This document shows, piece after piece, positions 12,389 to 24,479 of a DNA stretch of 64,000 nt (position 1 is the first letter of the stretch; each line of letters starts with the position of its first letter). Under the pieces are notes generated by a model. That model was not told where the DNA came from and ran no database searches. It worked only from the letters and a program-made list of their open reading frames with translations. Origin of the DNA: Certhia americana (taxonomy: Eukaryota > Chordata > Aves > Passeriformes > Certhiidae). The position numbers and the translations under genes were made by a program. The stretch is taken from positions 88,627,277 through 88,691,276 of the forward strand of contig CM031858.1 in assembly GCA_018697195.1 (NCBI GenBank), written 5' to 3'.

Positions 12389-12522
12389 AGATTGTGCAGA
12401 TTAGCTCAGCTGGGTGCTGATAATGCCAAGGTCATGGGTTTGATCCCCATATGGACCACTCACATAGGAGACGGACTTGATGATCCTTGTGGGTCCTCTA
12501 CAACTCAGAATATTCTGTGGTC
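12389..12522 (+). mobile_element. tRNA-Ile-headed SINE with CR1 tail (TguSINE1-like)
   Basis: The head (about 12391-12455) resembles tRNA-Ile. It has an A box TAGCTCAGCTGG (12402-12413), an anticodon region CTGATAATGCCAAGGTC and a B box GGTTTGATCCC (12437-12447), which is the canonical GGTTCGATCCC with a CpG-to-TpG change, followed by an acceptor-like TATGGACCA. About a dozen bases of the D-arm side are missing. A short linker leads to a tail (12473-12522) that is a CR1 3' end: GGACTTGATGATCCTTGTGG ... CTCAGAATATTCTGTG, close to the CR1 at 45.5-46.3 kb. Transcription would have been from the internal pol III boxes, and mobilisation by CR1 reverse transcriptase recognising the tail. The composition fits the songbird family TguSINE1 as I remember it; the name needs a database match. 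It sits inside an older CR1. Confidence 0.9.
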
Positions 12523-12529
12523 CTATGTC
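12523..12529. repeat. putative target-site duplication, right copy (CTATGTC)
   Basis: Second copy of CTATGTC, at the junction between the SINE tail and the resumed CR1. It overlaps the last octamer of the SINE. Confidence 0.5.
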
Positions 12530-12612
12530 CCTCCTATGCTGAGAAACCCAGAGCTGGAGGAGCTTCTCCAGGGGGGATCTCATGAGTATGGAGTGGAGGG
12601 GTCTCCAAGGAA
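12530..12612 (-). mobile_element. CR1 LINE, 5' segment of the SINE-interrupted copy
   Basis: Reading the minus strand gives a CR1 ORF2 stretch, CCTGGAGAAGCTCC then CCAGCTCTGGG, then CTCAGCATAGGAGGGACAT, which in other CR1 copies runs straight into GGACCTGTTGGAGTGAG. That continuation is found on the other side of the SINE at about 12370-12385, so the two pieces were one element. The match fades near 12612, which I take as the 5' truncation point. Confidence 0.8.
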
Positions 12613-14028
12613 TTGTTAAAGCTTCGGCCCTACTGATCAAAGGTGAAGTGCTGAGGCTGGAGCAGCTTCTGAGGCCTGAGACCAAGCTCAGGAGAACGCA
12701 AATTAAGAAAAGGCTGAAGGGCTAATTTGATGTTCTGTCTGCAGCTGATAACTAGAGTCTCTGTTGACAAAGGCACTAGGACTGGGAGTAAGAAAGGAGG
12801 GGGAATGGAGGCACCATCTATTAAGGGGATACTACAGTTAATTGGAAATTAATTTACAGGCAGTGCTAGCAGTCCATCAGTGCTGCCATCTGCATAAGTG
12901 ACAGGCCAGATCATTCAAGGCAGAGAGAACTACCCATCCTGGAGCCAGGAGGCAGAGTGCAAATGTGAGACTAGTCCTCTCTCTTTCCTAAGAGGGAAAT
13001 CTTACAGAAGCTATAGAGTCTTCCCAAGTGTCCCTGGAATTTCAGATCTGGTCACATCCATACCTGATGGGTCCTGCTTCCTCTTCCACTTCAGAGAAGG
13101 CTGGGCAAAGAAGCATGTGGCATCAGCAGAGGTCAAGAGACAAGGGCATGAACTGGCACTGTAGAGTTGCTGCTGCTGCTGCTGGGCTTTTCCAAACACA
13201 AATTGCACAGGGGAAGGGGGCTTTGCCCATGGACCCAGAAAGATTTACGAGCTGGTGGAGTTCACAGTGTTAACACAGAAACTGGTGCTTTATTGTGTGA
13301 CTGCGTGATTTCCAAAATCCTTTAAGCTTAAGATGTGATAGCTCTTAAGCTACCCAGCATGATGTGCTGTTTGTAAAGATTTATTAGCTTTTCAAAGTTT
13401 CCATGCTTTCCTCTCCATGACTCCTTAAGGATTTTAAAAGAGCAAAGTGACTGCAACTCAAGAATGAACTGGAAAACTTATTTGCCTTACCACCAAAGAA
13501 GCAGAAGTGATGGTTGTGCCTGAAATAACTGAATCTGGAATTCTATCATCTTTAAAACCTGTGGCTGTCCTTTATGTTCATGTTGTCTTTCAAGAGAGTG
13601 TGGATAGTTGTATTTGGTGTCTAGTCTCAAGCTGCTTTCCATGTATATGGCTCTGTGGGGTTAACCAGTAAGAAATTGCCTGTTTATAGGAAGGCAAGTA
13701 GAGCACTTGTACCTTCTCACATGTTCTATTTACTTCACTGGTTGGTTTGAACCACGATGTAACCCCAGAGGCCCAGTTTCAGAAGGCTGCTCAGGTATGT
13801 CCTCATGACCTACTGACCATGAAGGCAGAATCAAATTACTACTAAGCATTCATGCATGTACTTTGCTAAATGAGACTAATTGATGAAAAGCTGTGTGGGG
13901 TGATCAGATGAATTTAGGTTGAATTCCTTCTACTTCACTGTGAAATTACAGGGTGTTTTGTTGTTCACTGAAAATTATTGCTCTCTTTTTATCAATGCTT
14001 CTGTTTATTACAGGGATTTTTGTATTGT

Positions 14029-14029
<1 letters not shown>
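12613..14029. other. single-copy, locally GC-richer DNA, no gene seen
   Basis: About 12780-13270 is richer in G and C than its surroundings and carries a short GCT run (13167-13184). Open frames up to 94 codons overlap on both strands and resemble nothing known. I could not match the block to a CR1, SINE or LTR. Confidence 0.45.
13167..13184. repeat. (GCT)n microsatellite
   Basis: Five to six TGC/GCT units. It would encode a short Gln, Ala or Ser run, but no coding context supports that. Confidence 0.85.

Positions 14030-14074
<45 letters not shown>
14030..14074. repeat. (ATT)n microsatellite
   Basis: About fifteen uninterrupted ATT units between GTAGT and AATTACTT. Long and pure, so likely polymorphic. 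Confidence 0.97.
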
Positions 14075-14076
<2 letters not shown>

Positions 14077-15330
14077 TACTTAGGTCTTACTAGGAAGTAG
14101 AAAAGATTTTGACAGAGAAGAAAAATAATTACTCTAAATGCGGGAAAATATTCTCTTTCCCTGATACATTTGAAATGTAATTTTGTCTGGCAATTAGGGC
14201 GTATGAGATACTTACTGGCTGGGTATATCAGGTTATAGCCATGATTAAACAGAGTCCACTTTAATTAATCTGATTATTGTTCATTTTGTGGTACTCTAAA
14301 ATTGTTTAGATTCCCTGACATTTATTAAGAATAAACTTCTCTTTTACCTAGGGATGATTGCGTGATGCAGAATTATTAATGGTTAGTCATAAGAAACTAA
14401 TCAAGTTAGAGGCAACATGAAGTGAGGGAATGAGCACTGTAACAGCAGCTAAGTTCTTATATTAATTTGATACATGGTCTTGGAAAAAAAAAATCACTTA
14501 CTGCTCATCACGGTCTTTTGATTTTCCTTCAGCTAAAGAAGGAATATTAATATTCATCTCCCTACTTTACCAGTTTGAGGAAAAATTAGCTAATGCACAT
14601 GTTTATAGATAAAATGTTAGTGCTTCAAAAATGTAAATTTTGTTTTATCAAATGTTTATATATGTATAGATATGTGTGCGTGTGTGTGCATCCAAATAAT
14701 TAATAATGAAACTAGAGACCTGCTTATGCTATTTTTATCTGTAGTTGCCAATCCATCAAGTAGAAAGGAACATTATCTATTATCTACTTAAATGGCTTCT
14801 ATAACCAACAGGAGAACTAAGGAGAACTTCAAGGAGAATCAATTGTTTTTTCAGGCCTTAAGTATACATGTAATTCAAAATTTTACTTGCCTTTAAGTGC
14901 TCCCTGATTTATTTGGAGTGAAAAATATTCATACCTATTGAAATATTGATGCTTTGATTTTATTTTTTAAGTAGTTTGCTTAAGAAGACACAGACCAGGA
15001 GTCTAGGAACAGAATTTGTTTCTTCTGGTGTCCTCATTTATTTCATGTAATTGCAAAGCTCTGTGAGTGTTAAGTAACTTCAGTTCACCTGTAGTGTAAG
15101 TTTATTTAAATTAAAGGCTCAGGCTCTGAGATAAACCTTTTTTATTTGTGTAAAAACTCATGTGTTTTCAATCCAGTGAAGCACTGTAATTTTTTGACCA
15201 CAGGAATTCTTTCCTCCAGGATGTAAAATGCTCTTTGAAGAATACGCTGAGCCTTGACACAAGACAAGACCTCAGTCATGTTGTGTGTTCCCTGCTAAGT
15301 AATTGTATGTTTGTGGTAGCAAATATTAAA
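14075..15330. other. single-copy AT-rich DNA, no gene seen
   Basis: No open frame of interest. A mixed TATG/TG/GCGTG stretch lies at 14657-14690 and short A runs near 14484. No mobile element recognised. Confidence 0.55.
14657..14690. repeat. (TATG/TG)n alternating purine-pyrimidine run
   Basis: TATATGTATAGATATG leads into TGTGCGTGTGTGTGCA. The second half is a strict purine-pyrimidine alternation including CG, the kind of sequence that can adopt Z-DNA. Too short to be unusual. Confidence 0.8.
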
Positions 15331-15436
15331 AATCATGAAGTCATAGAATTATTTAAGATCGAAGGGATCTCTGAATGCTATCTGGTCCTGGCGACTGTCC
15401 CACTCAGCACCTGCATTAAACAAGGCTAGCTTCAAA
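15331..15436 (-). mobile_element. CR1 LINE 3'-terminal fragment, short
   Basis: The plus strand shows AAGTCATAGAATTATTTAAG, then GATCGAAGGGATCTCTGAA, TATCTGGTCC and AAGGCTAGCTTCAAAGTT. This is the reverse complement of a CR1 3' UTR of the type that reads GGTTGGACTAGATGATCTCCAGAGG on its sense strand. Only about 105 bp is kept. The 3' end pairs with the plus-strand copy at 28.9 kb. Divergence is high, and the 5' limit is uncertain by some tens of bases. Confidence 0.75.
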
Positions 15437-16407
15437 GTTGGAATTAATTTCAGACTTACACCATGTTACTTGAGACATCTACAAAATGTCCATTACTTCT
15501 ATCTTCCTCAAAATTTATTGTGGTGGATTTCTTACCTAACACCTGGATGGTGACCAAGTCATCATCTCTTAATCCCAGTAGTGGTGTAATCTAGCTGAGT
15601 GAGTCCTTGATCTTCTTGTCCAGATTTTCCTGGACACCAAGCTTTCTCAATATGTTTTGGAGGTAAATTTTGGGCAAGAGACAAAATAATAAGGAAATAT
15701 TTGCCTTGAACAGTGCCTAGACCGTTCGACTGAGTTCCAAATAGCAATATCTTCAATATTGTTTTATTATAGTGCAATCAGAAACATATTTTAGTATCCT
15801 ATTTTGAAATAATGTTAATGCTCAGGAAAATAATGTTTATATTCTATCTCTCAGAAAAGGAGGCGTACATAGGGGAAAAAAAAACAAACAAAAAGAACCC
15901 CAAAAATCAATGAAACAAACAAAAAATCCCAAACCGAACATTTTCCAGGACTATTTTAGGCTCTTTTTTCTTACAGTTTTTAAACTTTCTGAGCCTTGCC
16001 AGCTCCGTGTATGCATTGGAAATACAGATTTAACACTTACATAAAATTTTGTAGATTATAAACTTATCCTGGTGTACCTTGCTTTTCCTTCTGCACTATG
16101 CAATTTAAATTTGTATTGTATGCACTCAAAATAGAGATTTGGTGAAAATCACTGCCTTTGGCATCCATTTCTCGCCTCACAATTTACCACTCCACTAAAT
16201 TTGAGCTTGAAGCTTCTTCCAGTTTTTAATGCATCATGGCTTTATCTAGACAATAGTTCAATTGTTAGATGACAATCAAAATGTACTGAAGATCAGTCAC
16301 AGCAGTTGTCTGTAGGTTTACTAAGGTCTTCTTCCAGTGTCATCCCTTGGACAGAGCCTTCCTTAGCAGGGGGATGAACTAGAACTTGTGGAGCACATAT
16401 TTTGTTT
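15437..16407. other. single-copy DNA with an A-rich tract
   Basis: Nothing coding is seen. An A-rich stretch (about 15876-15937) interrupts otherwise ordinary sequence. Confidence 0.55.
15876..15937. repeat. A-rich low-complexity tract
   Basis: A nine-base A run is followed by CAAACAAAAA units, with AAACAAACAAAAA occurring twice about 28 bp apart. There is no polyadenylation signal or retroposon body just upstream, so I treat it as low complexity. Confidence 0.75.
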
Positions 16408-16861
16408 TATAGAATCATTTAGGTTGGAAAAGACCCTTAATCCTCCACCATTAACTTAACTCTGCAAGTCCACCACTACGAACCATGTCCAGAAGTGCCA
16501 CATCTACATGTCCTTTAAACACCTCCAAGTATGGGGGCTCAACCGCTTCCATGGGCAGCCTGTGCCTGTGCTTGACAACCTCTTTGGTGAAGAAATCTTT
16601 CTTAATACACAATCTAAAGCTCTCCTAGTGCAACTTAGGCCATTTCCTTTCATCATATTGCTTCTTCCTTGGGAAAAGAGACTGACCTCCACCTCACTAC
16701 ATCCTCCTTTCAGTTAGTTGTAGAGAGCCACAAGGTCCTACCTTAGCCTCCATTTCTCCAGGCTTGACTCTTCACCAGCTTAATTTCTCTTCTTTGGGTG
16801 CCAAGACCAAGAATCCAGCTCATGAGTTCTGAGGTCCTTTTGTGATGTGAACCAAACTACA
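16408..16861 (-). mobile_element. CR1 LINE 3' end, 5'-truncated
   Basis: The plus strand carries, in order, ATAGAATCATTTAGGTTGG, AAAGACCCTTAA, the block AACCATGTCCAGAAGTGCCA (about 16481-16500), CACCTCCAAGTATGGGGGCT, GGGCAGCCTGTGCC, TTGACAACCTCTTTGGTGAA, GGCCATTTCCTTTCATCATA and GTTGTAGAGAGCCACAAGGT, all in the order of a reversed CR1 3' region. The match continues weakly to about 16861 (AACCAAACTAC). The C-terminal ORF2 coding lies on the minus strand but is broken. This is the same subfamily as the plus-strand copy at 52.8 kb. Confidence 0.94.
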
Positions 16862-18982
16862 AAGTGGAAGATTTGCTTTAAAAGTGCACTACTGTTTCAG
16901 ATCAAAGCACTATTGCAGATCCATCTTAGACATTTTACAGATTTATTTGAAAGGTCCCTAAGTACTTGCCCATTAGGATTTGTCACAATGTAAACTAAGG
17001 TGTGATGTATGGAAGCAGTCATCCCCAAGATTTTTGTTAGTGTAAGTAACATGAGAAGAAGGCCTTTTAGGTTTGCTATTATAACAGACCAAAATTATGG
17101 AAAACCTCAGCTTCTGTGCAAAGGAAAGAAAGCAAAGTAAACAGTTCTTCCTAGAAATGGAGACAAACTTTTAGTTAGAACTAAACTGAGTGTTGTGTCA
17201 GAAATGCTCAATGAAACTGGTACAGAATATCTCTTTCTGTCTTCTGCAATATTGAGCTCAGTGCAACCACATGACATGTTTTCTAAATTCAGATCAGCTC
17301 ACAAATGAGCTTTGTTCCAGCAGGTTTCATGCCTCGTTGTATATCATCTGTTCTTCAGCAGCCAGCATAAACACATCTACAGCGCACAGTGTGCCTTGGT
17401 GAATTTCAGGGCAGTCAGTGCTGCAGCCCCAGTGCTGCCTGGTTTGGAACGTGCTCCTACTGCTCAGTAAACCAACAGTGCACAGATCCAGCTCTTTGGA
17501 CCATGGCATTATTACTGGGGGACACTCACATAAATCTGCTTCCATTCTTTGGTAGTGCTGCTTATTAAACATAGAGTCCTAATTTCTCATAATAATGTTT
17601 GTTAAAGTAAGTTTTAATGACACCGGGGTGGGCTTTTCTTTCCAATTTTTCCTTCTGTGGCTTTTGCAAAATGGCTTTTTAATGACTTCTAAGACAGGAA
17701 ACTATTATCAGTATTAGTAGTTCATACTCTCAGAAAACTCATTTTTTTCCTGAACAGATGATATGCTGCTTTCCTTAGGTGTGAAAATGCAAACGAAATA
17801 CTCTGCTTTCAAAGCATAAAATGATTTCTGTCTGAAACAAAAAAAAGCAGGAGGCAGACATAATTAGCAATTTGAATGTTGAATAGTTTATAAAGTGAAA
17901 AAAATTGTAGTTTAAATGCATACACTTTTTCTGAGTTTTTTTCTGAAGGTATGGTTTTAGTCTGAGCTATTACAATATCGAGTATATATATTAATCAGTT
18001 TAGACAGACTGCCTTCTTTTCCACACATATACACTACTGGCTTTTCTTATTTGCAAAGATATACAAAAGCATATTTTAAAATTACCTATTACTTATATTG
18101 GAAATAAAAGTTTTTATATTTTCTGAGAGCTCTTATCACACAATAATTATGTACAGCTAGTACAATGACATCTTTCAGTGGTGATATCTCGATAAGTATC
18201 TTCCCTGAAAACAATGCAGTAAGTTACTTCTTAAAAAATGCATTAATATATCTGTTGACTCTTTGGGCATTGACTTGTGAGCCCTCAATAATCCTATGGA
18301 ATAGTATTAGGCTTTTTCAAAGAATTCCATGAGCTATTTATCCCTGCACTATATCACAGTTGCATGTGATGTAATAAAAAATTATATTACTGAAAATATT
18401 TTATAAATATTAAAAAGCTTACCTAGAATATATTTTATTTTACTGACCACTTAAAAATCAAGGATTTGTTTTCTCACTTCATAAGCAGCAGGAAAGAAAA
18501 AATAAATCTGAGATTAAAATATGTTTCATCTTTCTTATATGATACACATTGAAAGAAATGGAATATAAGCAAAAATAACATTTTTTCCCCTTGCTACATA
18601 GGTTTTATTTAGTCTAGTATTCCCTTAAGAGCAATTGTAATACTTCTAATTAGATGGTGAAATGACAGCTGAAAATCAAGGCAGTGGACAATACTATGCA
18701 GAATTACTAAATTCAAAGGAAAGCTCAAACTTTGGGCAAATTTGAATCTCTTCCAAAATGAAAGACTTGAGGCATCTGAAGCAAATTTAGTATGGATATA
18801 TATTTCACTTGCTTCTGCTTTACAGAAATGTGGCCACTTTCTGTAAGTCTGGTCACTGTGTACAGTTTTATACCTCTAGTGTCTGAACAGTCTATGAATA
18901 TACACTCAGGATTCAGTCAGAAACGCAGAAATTAATTCTCTGTATTGCTATTATTAGTGTTTCATTCTAACTATATCTGTTA

Positions 18983-19033
18983 TCTTTTTTTCCCTTTTCT
19001 TTTTCCTTTTTTTTTAATAATTTTTTTCCTCCT
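18983..19033. repeat. T/C-rich low-complexity tract
   Basis: Runs of T broken by C and one AATAA. Length and composition are ordinary. Confidence 0.8.
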
Positions 19034-21194
19034 TAACCCAAATTTCCTAAGGAAACAAGACTCTCATAACCATTCTCTGGATGTGTCTGAGAGCTGTCTG
19101 TTCTTTAAAACACATCAAGGCAAATTTAACAGACAGGTGTACTTCTAAAGCTCTTGAGTAACAGTGACTATCACAAGAAGAGGAAGCCAGACTATGTTTG
19201 TGCCCTCCCTGTGCAAAAAAGCAACTAGAAAAGATCAGCCTATATTGAACCTCTAATGCACATTCACCTTGAGAAATCCATGCTTATTGGTTGTAATTAT
19301 TTTGTTTTATTATTATCTGCATTGGACATTTTCTCCTTGTTGCAGACAAACTGCCAATTTAATATCAGTCTTGGATGTGCTTATACTTATATAGTATTTT
19401 AAATATGCATACATAGATGCATATATATGTCTCCTAACGAAGTGTGTTCAGAAAACAGGAGAATTCATCCTATTTCCCCTGTGACTTCAGGCACTCTTAA
19501 TTAATTTTCTAGTTTCCAGGCCAAAAGAAAGCTAATGAGCTTTCTGTGAGCTCACTGGGTAACCCCATACTAGGCCCAACTGCTTTGTATAGAAAATGTC
19601 TATTTTCAACACACATATTTAAGTCTGGTTCTATGTGAAGAGCAATGTTTTGATAGATGTTGCTACAATGACTGAACTAATGTGTGCTTGGCAAGAAAAT
19701 AATGGGGCTAATACCATAGAAATATTGACAGTAAAAAGTATTGGTCGGGGGAGAAATAGAAAAAAACTACCACCGAAACTTAAATTTGGACAGACTGCCC
19801 TAACCTCTTCATTCACATGCTGAAGCAAAGTACTGCCTAAACAGTTACATGGATGGCAGTATTTATTAAACCTTCTTTCATTTAAACCATTAAAAAGTTG
19901 TTCTCACTTAGTAAAGTCTTTACTGAACAGCAGAGAACTCTTGTAAACCTTGCAGGGTTTTTTTGCTGAAATCATTGTTGTGTTTCAACCTATATTGCAG
20001 TTCTGGTAAAATGAACTCTGTACTGTGTTAGTCTGAGGTTGAAAGGTAATTAATAATCTCTAAGAATATGTGTGAGTTCCATTAAAACAGTCAGCTGAAA
20101 ATTCTTCTGTTGCAACCTGCCAGGAAAAACACATGTTTTGGGATTGACTGTTGCTATTTATCATTTTTATTTGTAGCAATTCACTCAGCTCATTGTTCTG
20201 AAAAAGGTTTCTCTGGAACTGAAGAAATGTCCCCAATACCTTTTGTGGAGAAGCCTCCCTTGATGTCTAATAGGTGGTTTGCATGTGGTAGCACACCAAG
20301 CTGTATTCCTGCCTGTTAGATTTCTATCTCTGGATAGAATCTCAGCAACACTCTGTTTCTGTTTTCTCTTGGCCTACTGCTGAGCACAGTTAATGCTCTC
20401 TTTCCCATGTGCCTGTCCAAACTTCTCATGCTGCTCATGCATGGGTGGGCAACCTCTGATGCTGGCATGCTGACACCACTCTTGAGAACTGCAGTTGCAC
20501 ATCCATCCATGGACTGAAGGAGGTGAGAACTGTGCAAGCAGTTCAATGACCAGCTGTCTGTTAACTGTAGTGGTGTATATCAGGATGAAGAGAATTAGGT
20601 GTGGTTGGTCTCTTCTCTTAACACTCGTGGCTAGTGCAAGGGAATGTGTGCCAAGCTGCATTTGCAGTACAAAAGAGGGATGCTTGAAATGGGACAGAGG
20701 CTGGCAATCAGGCCAACTAGAAAATCCTCTTCAAGATGCACAGACACATAGAAATATGTTTAGAAATAATGGACGGGGAAGAATCACATACACATCCTCT
20801 GGATCTAAGAATGAAGATGGATGCATCTATTGTATGGTACCTACTGTGACTGTATGGTCTGCAAGCATGGCTCAGGGCACTGAGTGGAGACAGACCTGAG
20901 TGGCTTGTGTTTTGGCAGCAGTCTGTGGCAGTAATGCTAATATTGGGTAATGTTCTACAGTGTTTTTTTCCTAAAAGAACAACTGTGGTTTTAAATTCCA
21001 GGTGATTATAAGCTGACATAATTTCTTTCCCTCAGAACAAGTTTATTAAAAGTGGTGATACAGCCCAGGGGTAATATTTTCAGGACCAAGATTTCTAAAA
21101 ACAGTCAGAACATGTTTGTGTTAATCGCCAGGCTCATATGCTGAGTATAGGAAGAAAAGAGTTCTGGAAGAAGGACAAGAGTTCAAATATGCCT

Positions 21195-21220
21195 CTTTTT
21201 TTTTTCTTTTTTTTTTTTTT
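21195..21220. repeat. T-rich tract ending in CAG
   Basis: About 25 T with one C, followed by CAG. It looks like a polypyrimidine tract plus splice acceptor, but the sequence after it has no sustained open frame and stops appear quickly, so no exon is called. Confidence 0.85.
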
Positions 21221-24200
21221 CAGCTTAATCAGTGATGTGTATTGAGTCAGGAAGTCGTGGAAAGAAATATGAGACTTCACAGACATTCAAACTATTTAGG
21301 TGATTGGTGGGTGGAACAGTTTGAGTTACTTTTGTATAATTTTAACAAATCTTTTTGTGTGTGCATGCACAAAGACTATTTTTTTTTTTTACAATAAAGT
21401 AAGCAAAGCAAAATACTAATGTTCTTATTTGCAGAAAAAACAAATTAGAAGATGAAAATGGCTTCAAAAACCTTTCTTTTTCAGCATTATTGCTTCCCTG
21501 GTTTGCAACTGATTCATGGCAGATGTTTTCTAAGGAAGGCAAGCAGGTTCATGCATGCATGGATATTGGTTGGGTTTTACAAGAAAATGTGTGATTTGTG
21601 TGCTCCTGAAATGTTTCATGACTTTGTCACCTTCTAGCAGCTTGAGCTAAAGTGTAGTAGAGAAGATTGCATGAGAGGTATAAACTTGGGCAAAATTTTA
21701 TGTGTTTTAGACACAGAATTTAGTTCTCCCACTTTGCCTCATTATTCTCCCATCTAAGTAATCACAGCAATTGGTCAGTTGTATTGTGTGGAGCATAAAT
21801 CACTATCTAAAAGTATCAAAATAAAGGTTATAGTGAGGTGAAATTTTACAAGAGAGAAGAAAAGCACTAAGTTTATTCAGGAAGGTTTGATATCTGTCAA
21901 AGTATGGAGCAGTTGTAATTACGTTACTTTTTTTTCATTGAAAAGCATATGTGAAAGATTTCAATGGGCATGGCAACATCTGCTGCAGTAAAAAAGTAGT
22001 TCTAGCATGTACCTCTCTTATTTGCAATAATTTAACAAGAAGATTATGTGGAGGGTTTTTTTAACAGTTTCTGGCTGAACACAATGACACTTACAATGAA
22101 GTCAGTGATCTTGCATTAATGAGTGGTAGACTTGCTTTACAAGATTTCTGACTGTGGCTTGCTTTAGCACTGCTCCCAGAAAGAAATTAAAGAGTTTGGC
22201 TGTATATGTTATATCTCTAAAGTTCAGAGGCATTGCTTTTCTGAGACTGTGTCCTCACTCAGGTCAACCAGTATGTGTGGAACGGGGAGGGTGTTATTTT
22301 GCATAGCTTTGGTTGAATTCCTCTTGCAGAGCCAGAAATTTCAAGGTCTTCAAAAAATGACTGATAGCTTTTAAAGAAACTCATGCATTAGTCTGGTGTA
22401 ACAAACAGTCTACATCACCAAACAATATGGATTATCAAACTATAGCATGATCTCAGCAACACTGATTTCCAACTCATAGTTTAAAGTAACAATAGTCAAT
22501 GACTAGCCTTTATCACATGCAGAACAGTTTCCTCAGTATGTTGTGCCTGAAACAATCTCATCCTCTCTCTCAGGAGCATTTTCTCTTTTTCTGCATGCTG
22601 GAGCAAGCACTGCCACACTCAGCACTTGCACTTAGAAGTCCAAGTGAGGTGAACAGAGCCCTGCAAAGCTGATGCAAATGCCAGTGGAAAAAAACAGGCT
22701 GTCGAGGGAATGTTGAGCAACATGAAGGCAATGGGCTTATCCTTTCAACAGGTCTGCTGCCTTCATTGGCACAGGATAATAGCTTGATATTTGCTCTCCA
22801 GTTCAAGCTTCCACCTTGTCAGGTAGTGTGCAGCCTCTGAGCCTTTGGGGAAGCTGTCTGACAAACTGCACACATCAGGCTCACACAGGTGTTTCTTTAC
22901 AGGAGTTTCTTACAGGAAATAAATCTTTTCCTAAATATACCACCTCATATGTTCTATAAATGTGTCACTCCTTGTTAACAGTTTTTTAAATAATTTTGCA
23001 GCAGAGATTATTTTAAAAAGCAGCAAGGTTTTAAACAATGAAGGGAGATAATCCTTTTTAACTTAAGAATAGCACCAATATGTGTTTAAATAAGTTGAAA
23101 CCTAATTATCTTAGATGATTTTATACTTTTTTTTTAAAGTGTTCCTTTCTGGGATATGGAGTAGTAACTTAGTCACCTGAAAACCAGTTTTTGTTTCAAG
23201 ATTCAAATTAGGATCTGCCAAAAATGTTTGGTAATCTAATTTTTTGTTTAAATTTTATAAGTTTTTCTCTTCTGTCATTATTTTCTTGTCCTTTTCTGTC
23301 ATGTCTAGTATCTCCCTATGTAGAGAGCAGTCAGGGCGTCACACCTCAGGACAGCCAGGGAGCTGCTCTGTTGATATGAAGGCAGCTGGAGAAATCTCTT
23401 GCCTCTGAAAGGAACTGACAGTGGGTGAGGATGTTCAACCAGATGAGCTGAGAACATGGAAAGATTTTTGGGGAGCAGGAATTCTCTGGGGAGTGGATCT
23501 GGGAATCTGTAACAACAGATGGTCCTGGCTTCCCCAGCAGGATGCAGGGTCAAATATTTGGGCTGTAGAGAGGGAAGGACTGATGAAGCAAGACTTCAAG
23601 TTGTGCCTGCTGTATTCTCAATTTATGGAGTCATGACCATGGTACAAGGATGCTGCAGGGGGCTTCTTGATATAGAGCTCCCTTTCCCACAAGCTACCTT
23701 ATGATGAATTTCCAAAAGACATTTCAGAAGTATGAGTTTGCAGACATAAAATGTCTCTCTGTTCCTCAACCTGATCTCTCATCTAACTGGGTTGCTATTG
23801 TTACTCACGCTTCTAGAGAATTTCTTAGGAAAACCATTTTCTGTATTAGCTGCATATAATTCCACTTTGCTCTTGTGAGGCTTTTCACAATGAATTTCTC
23901 ATTGCAGGGATGTATTGGTTCATATTTTTATTCTGATGAGGCTACCCTCTCTTTTTCCTAGCTCACTGTTACATGACACCTCACTTCTGCTGAAGTATTT
24001 AATACCAGCCAGAGACACTGTTCTGAACTGGATGTCTTACTCTGTCTTACCCAGTATTTCACTTCTGTGTCACAGTAAATGTTCAGGTGATTATTTGGGA
24101 AAAGCAAATGCAATGTTTTCCCCACTGCCTTTGTTCAACAGATGAGTTACTGTCTTTTCTCTTTTTAGCCTGTTATATGCAAAATTACCTATGAGCAGAT

Positions 24201-24479
24201 TGTTTTCATTTCAATAGCAGTAGTTCTTACAGCCATTTTAGAGATTCCCATTCAAGATTTGAAACATCTGCAGTGGGTTCTTTCTAAGGTCACAATGGAC
24301 TTATTGTACACCTTGTTTGTGGTCACAGCTTAAATGTGCGAAGCATGACTCTGCTGAGATGAAGGATAAGTTTCTGTGCCTTTGAGCATGGTGCCATCAC
24401 TGTCACTTGTCCTAGGCACCTCCAAGTTTGACCAGGAAAACACAAACACTTTCATCAGCAGGATAAAAAGAAATTAAAT

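Larger units (their letters stand above)
16862..24479. other. 7.6 kb of single-copy DNA, no gene or named repeat
   Basis: No CR1, SINE or long microsatellite was recognised. T-rich tracts are listed separately. The longest open frame is 134 codons (20495-20899, plus): Cys-rich, unrecognised, overlapped by minus-strand frames and without splice or start support. Slightly GC-richer spots at about 17340-17540, 20380-20900, 22560-22890 and 23310-23700 have no identity I can give. Confidence 0.45.

Noticed and set aside
20495..20899. 134-codon plus-strand frame
   Set aside because: No recognised domain, no start or splice context, overlapped by minus-strand frames of about 100 codons. A frame of this size is expected by chance in 64 kb.
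21195..21223. Polypyrimidine tract plus CAG as a splice acceptor
   Set aside because: The sequence after CAG has early stops in the frames checked and no donor; T runs followed by CAG are common.
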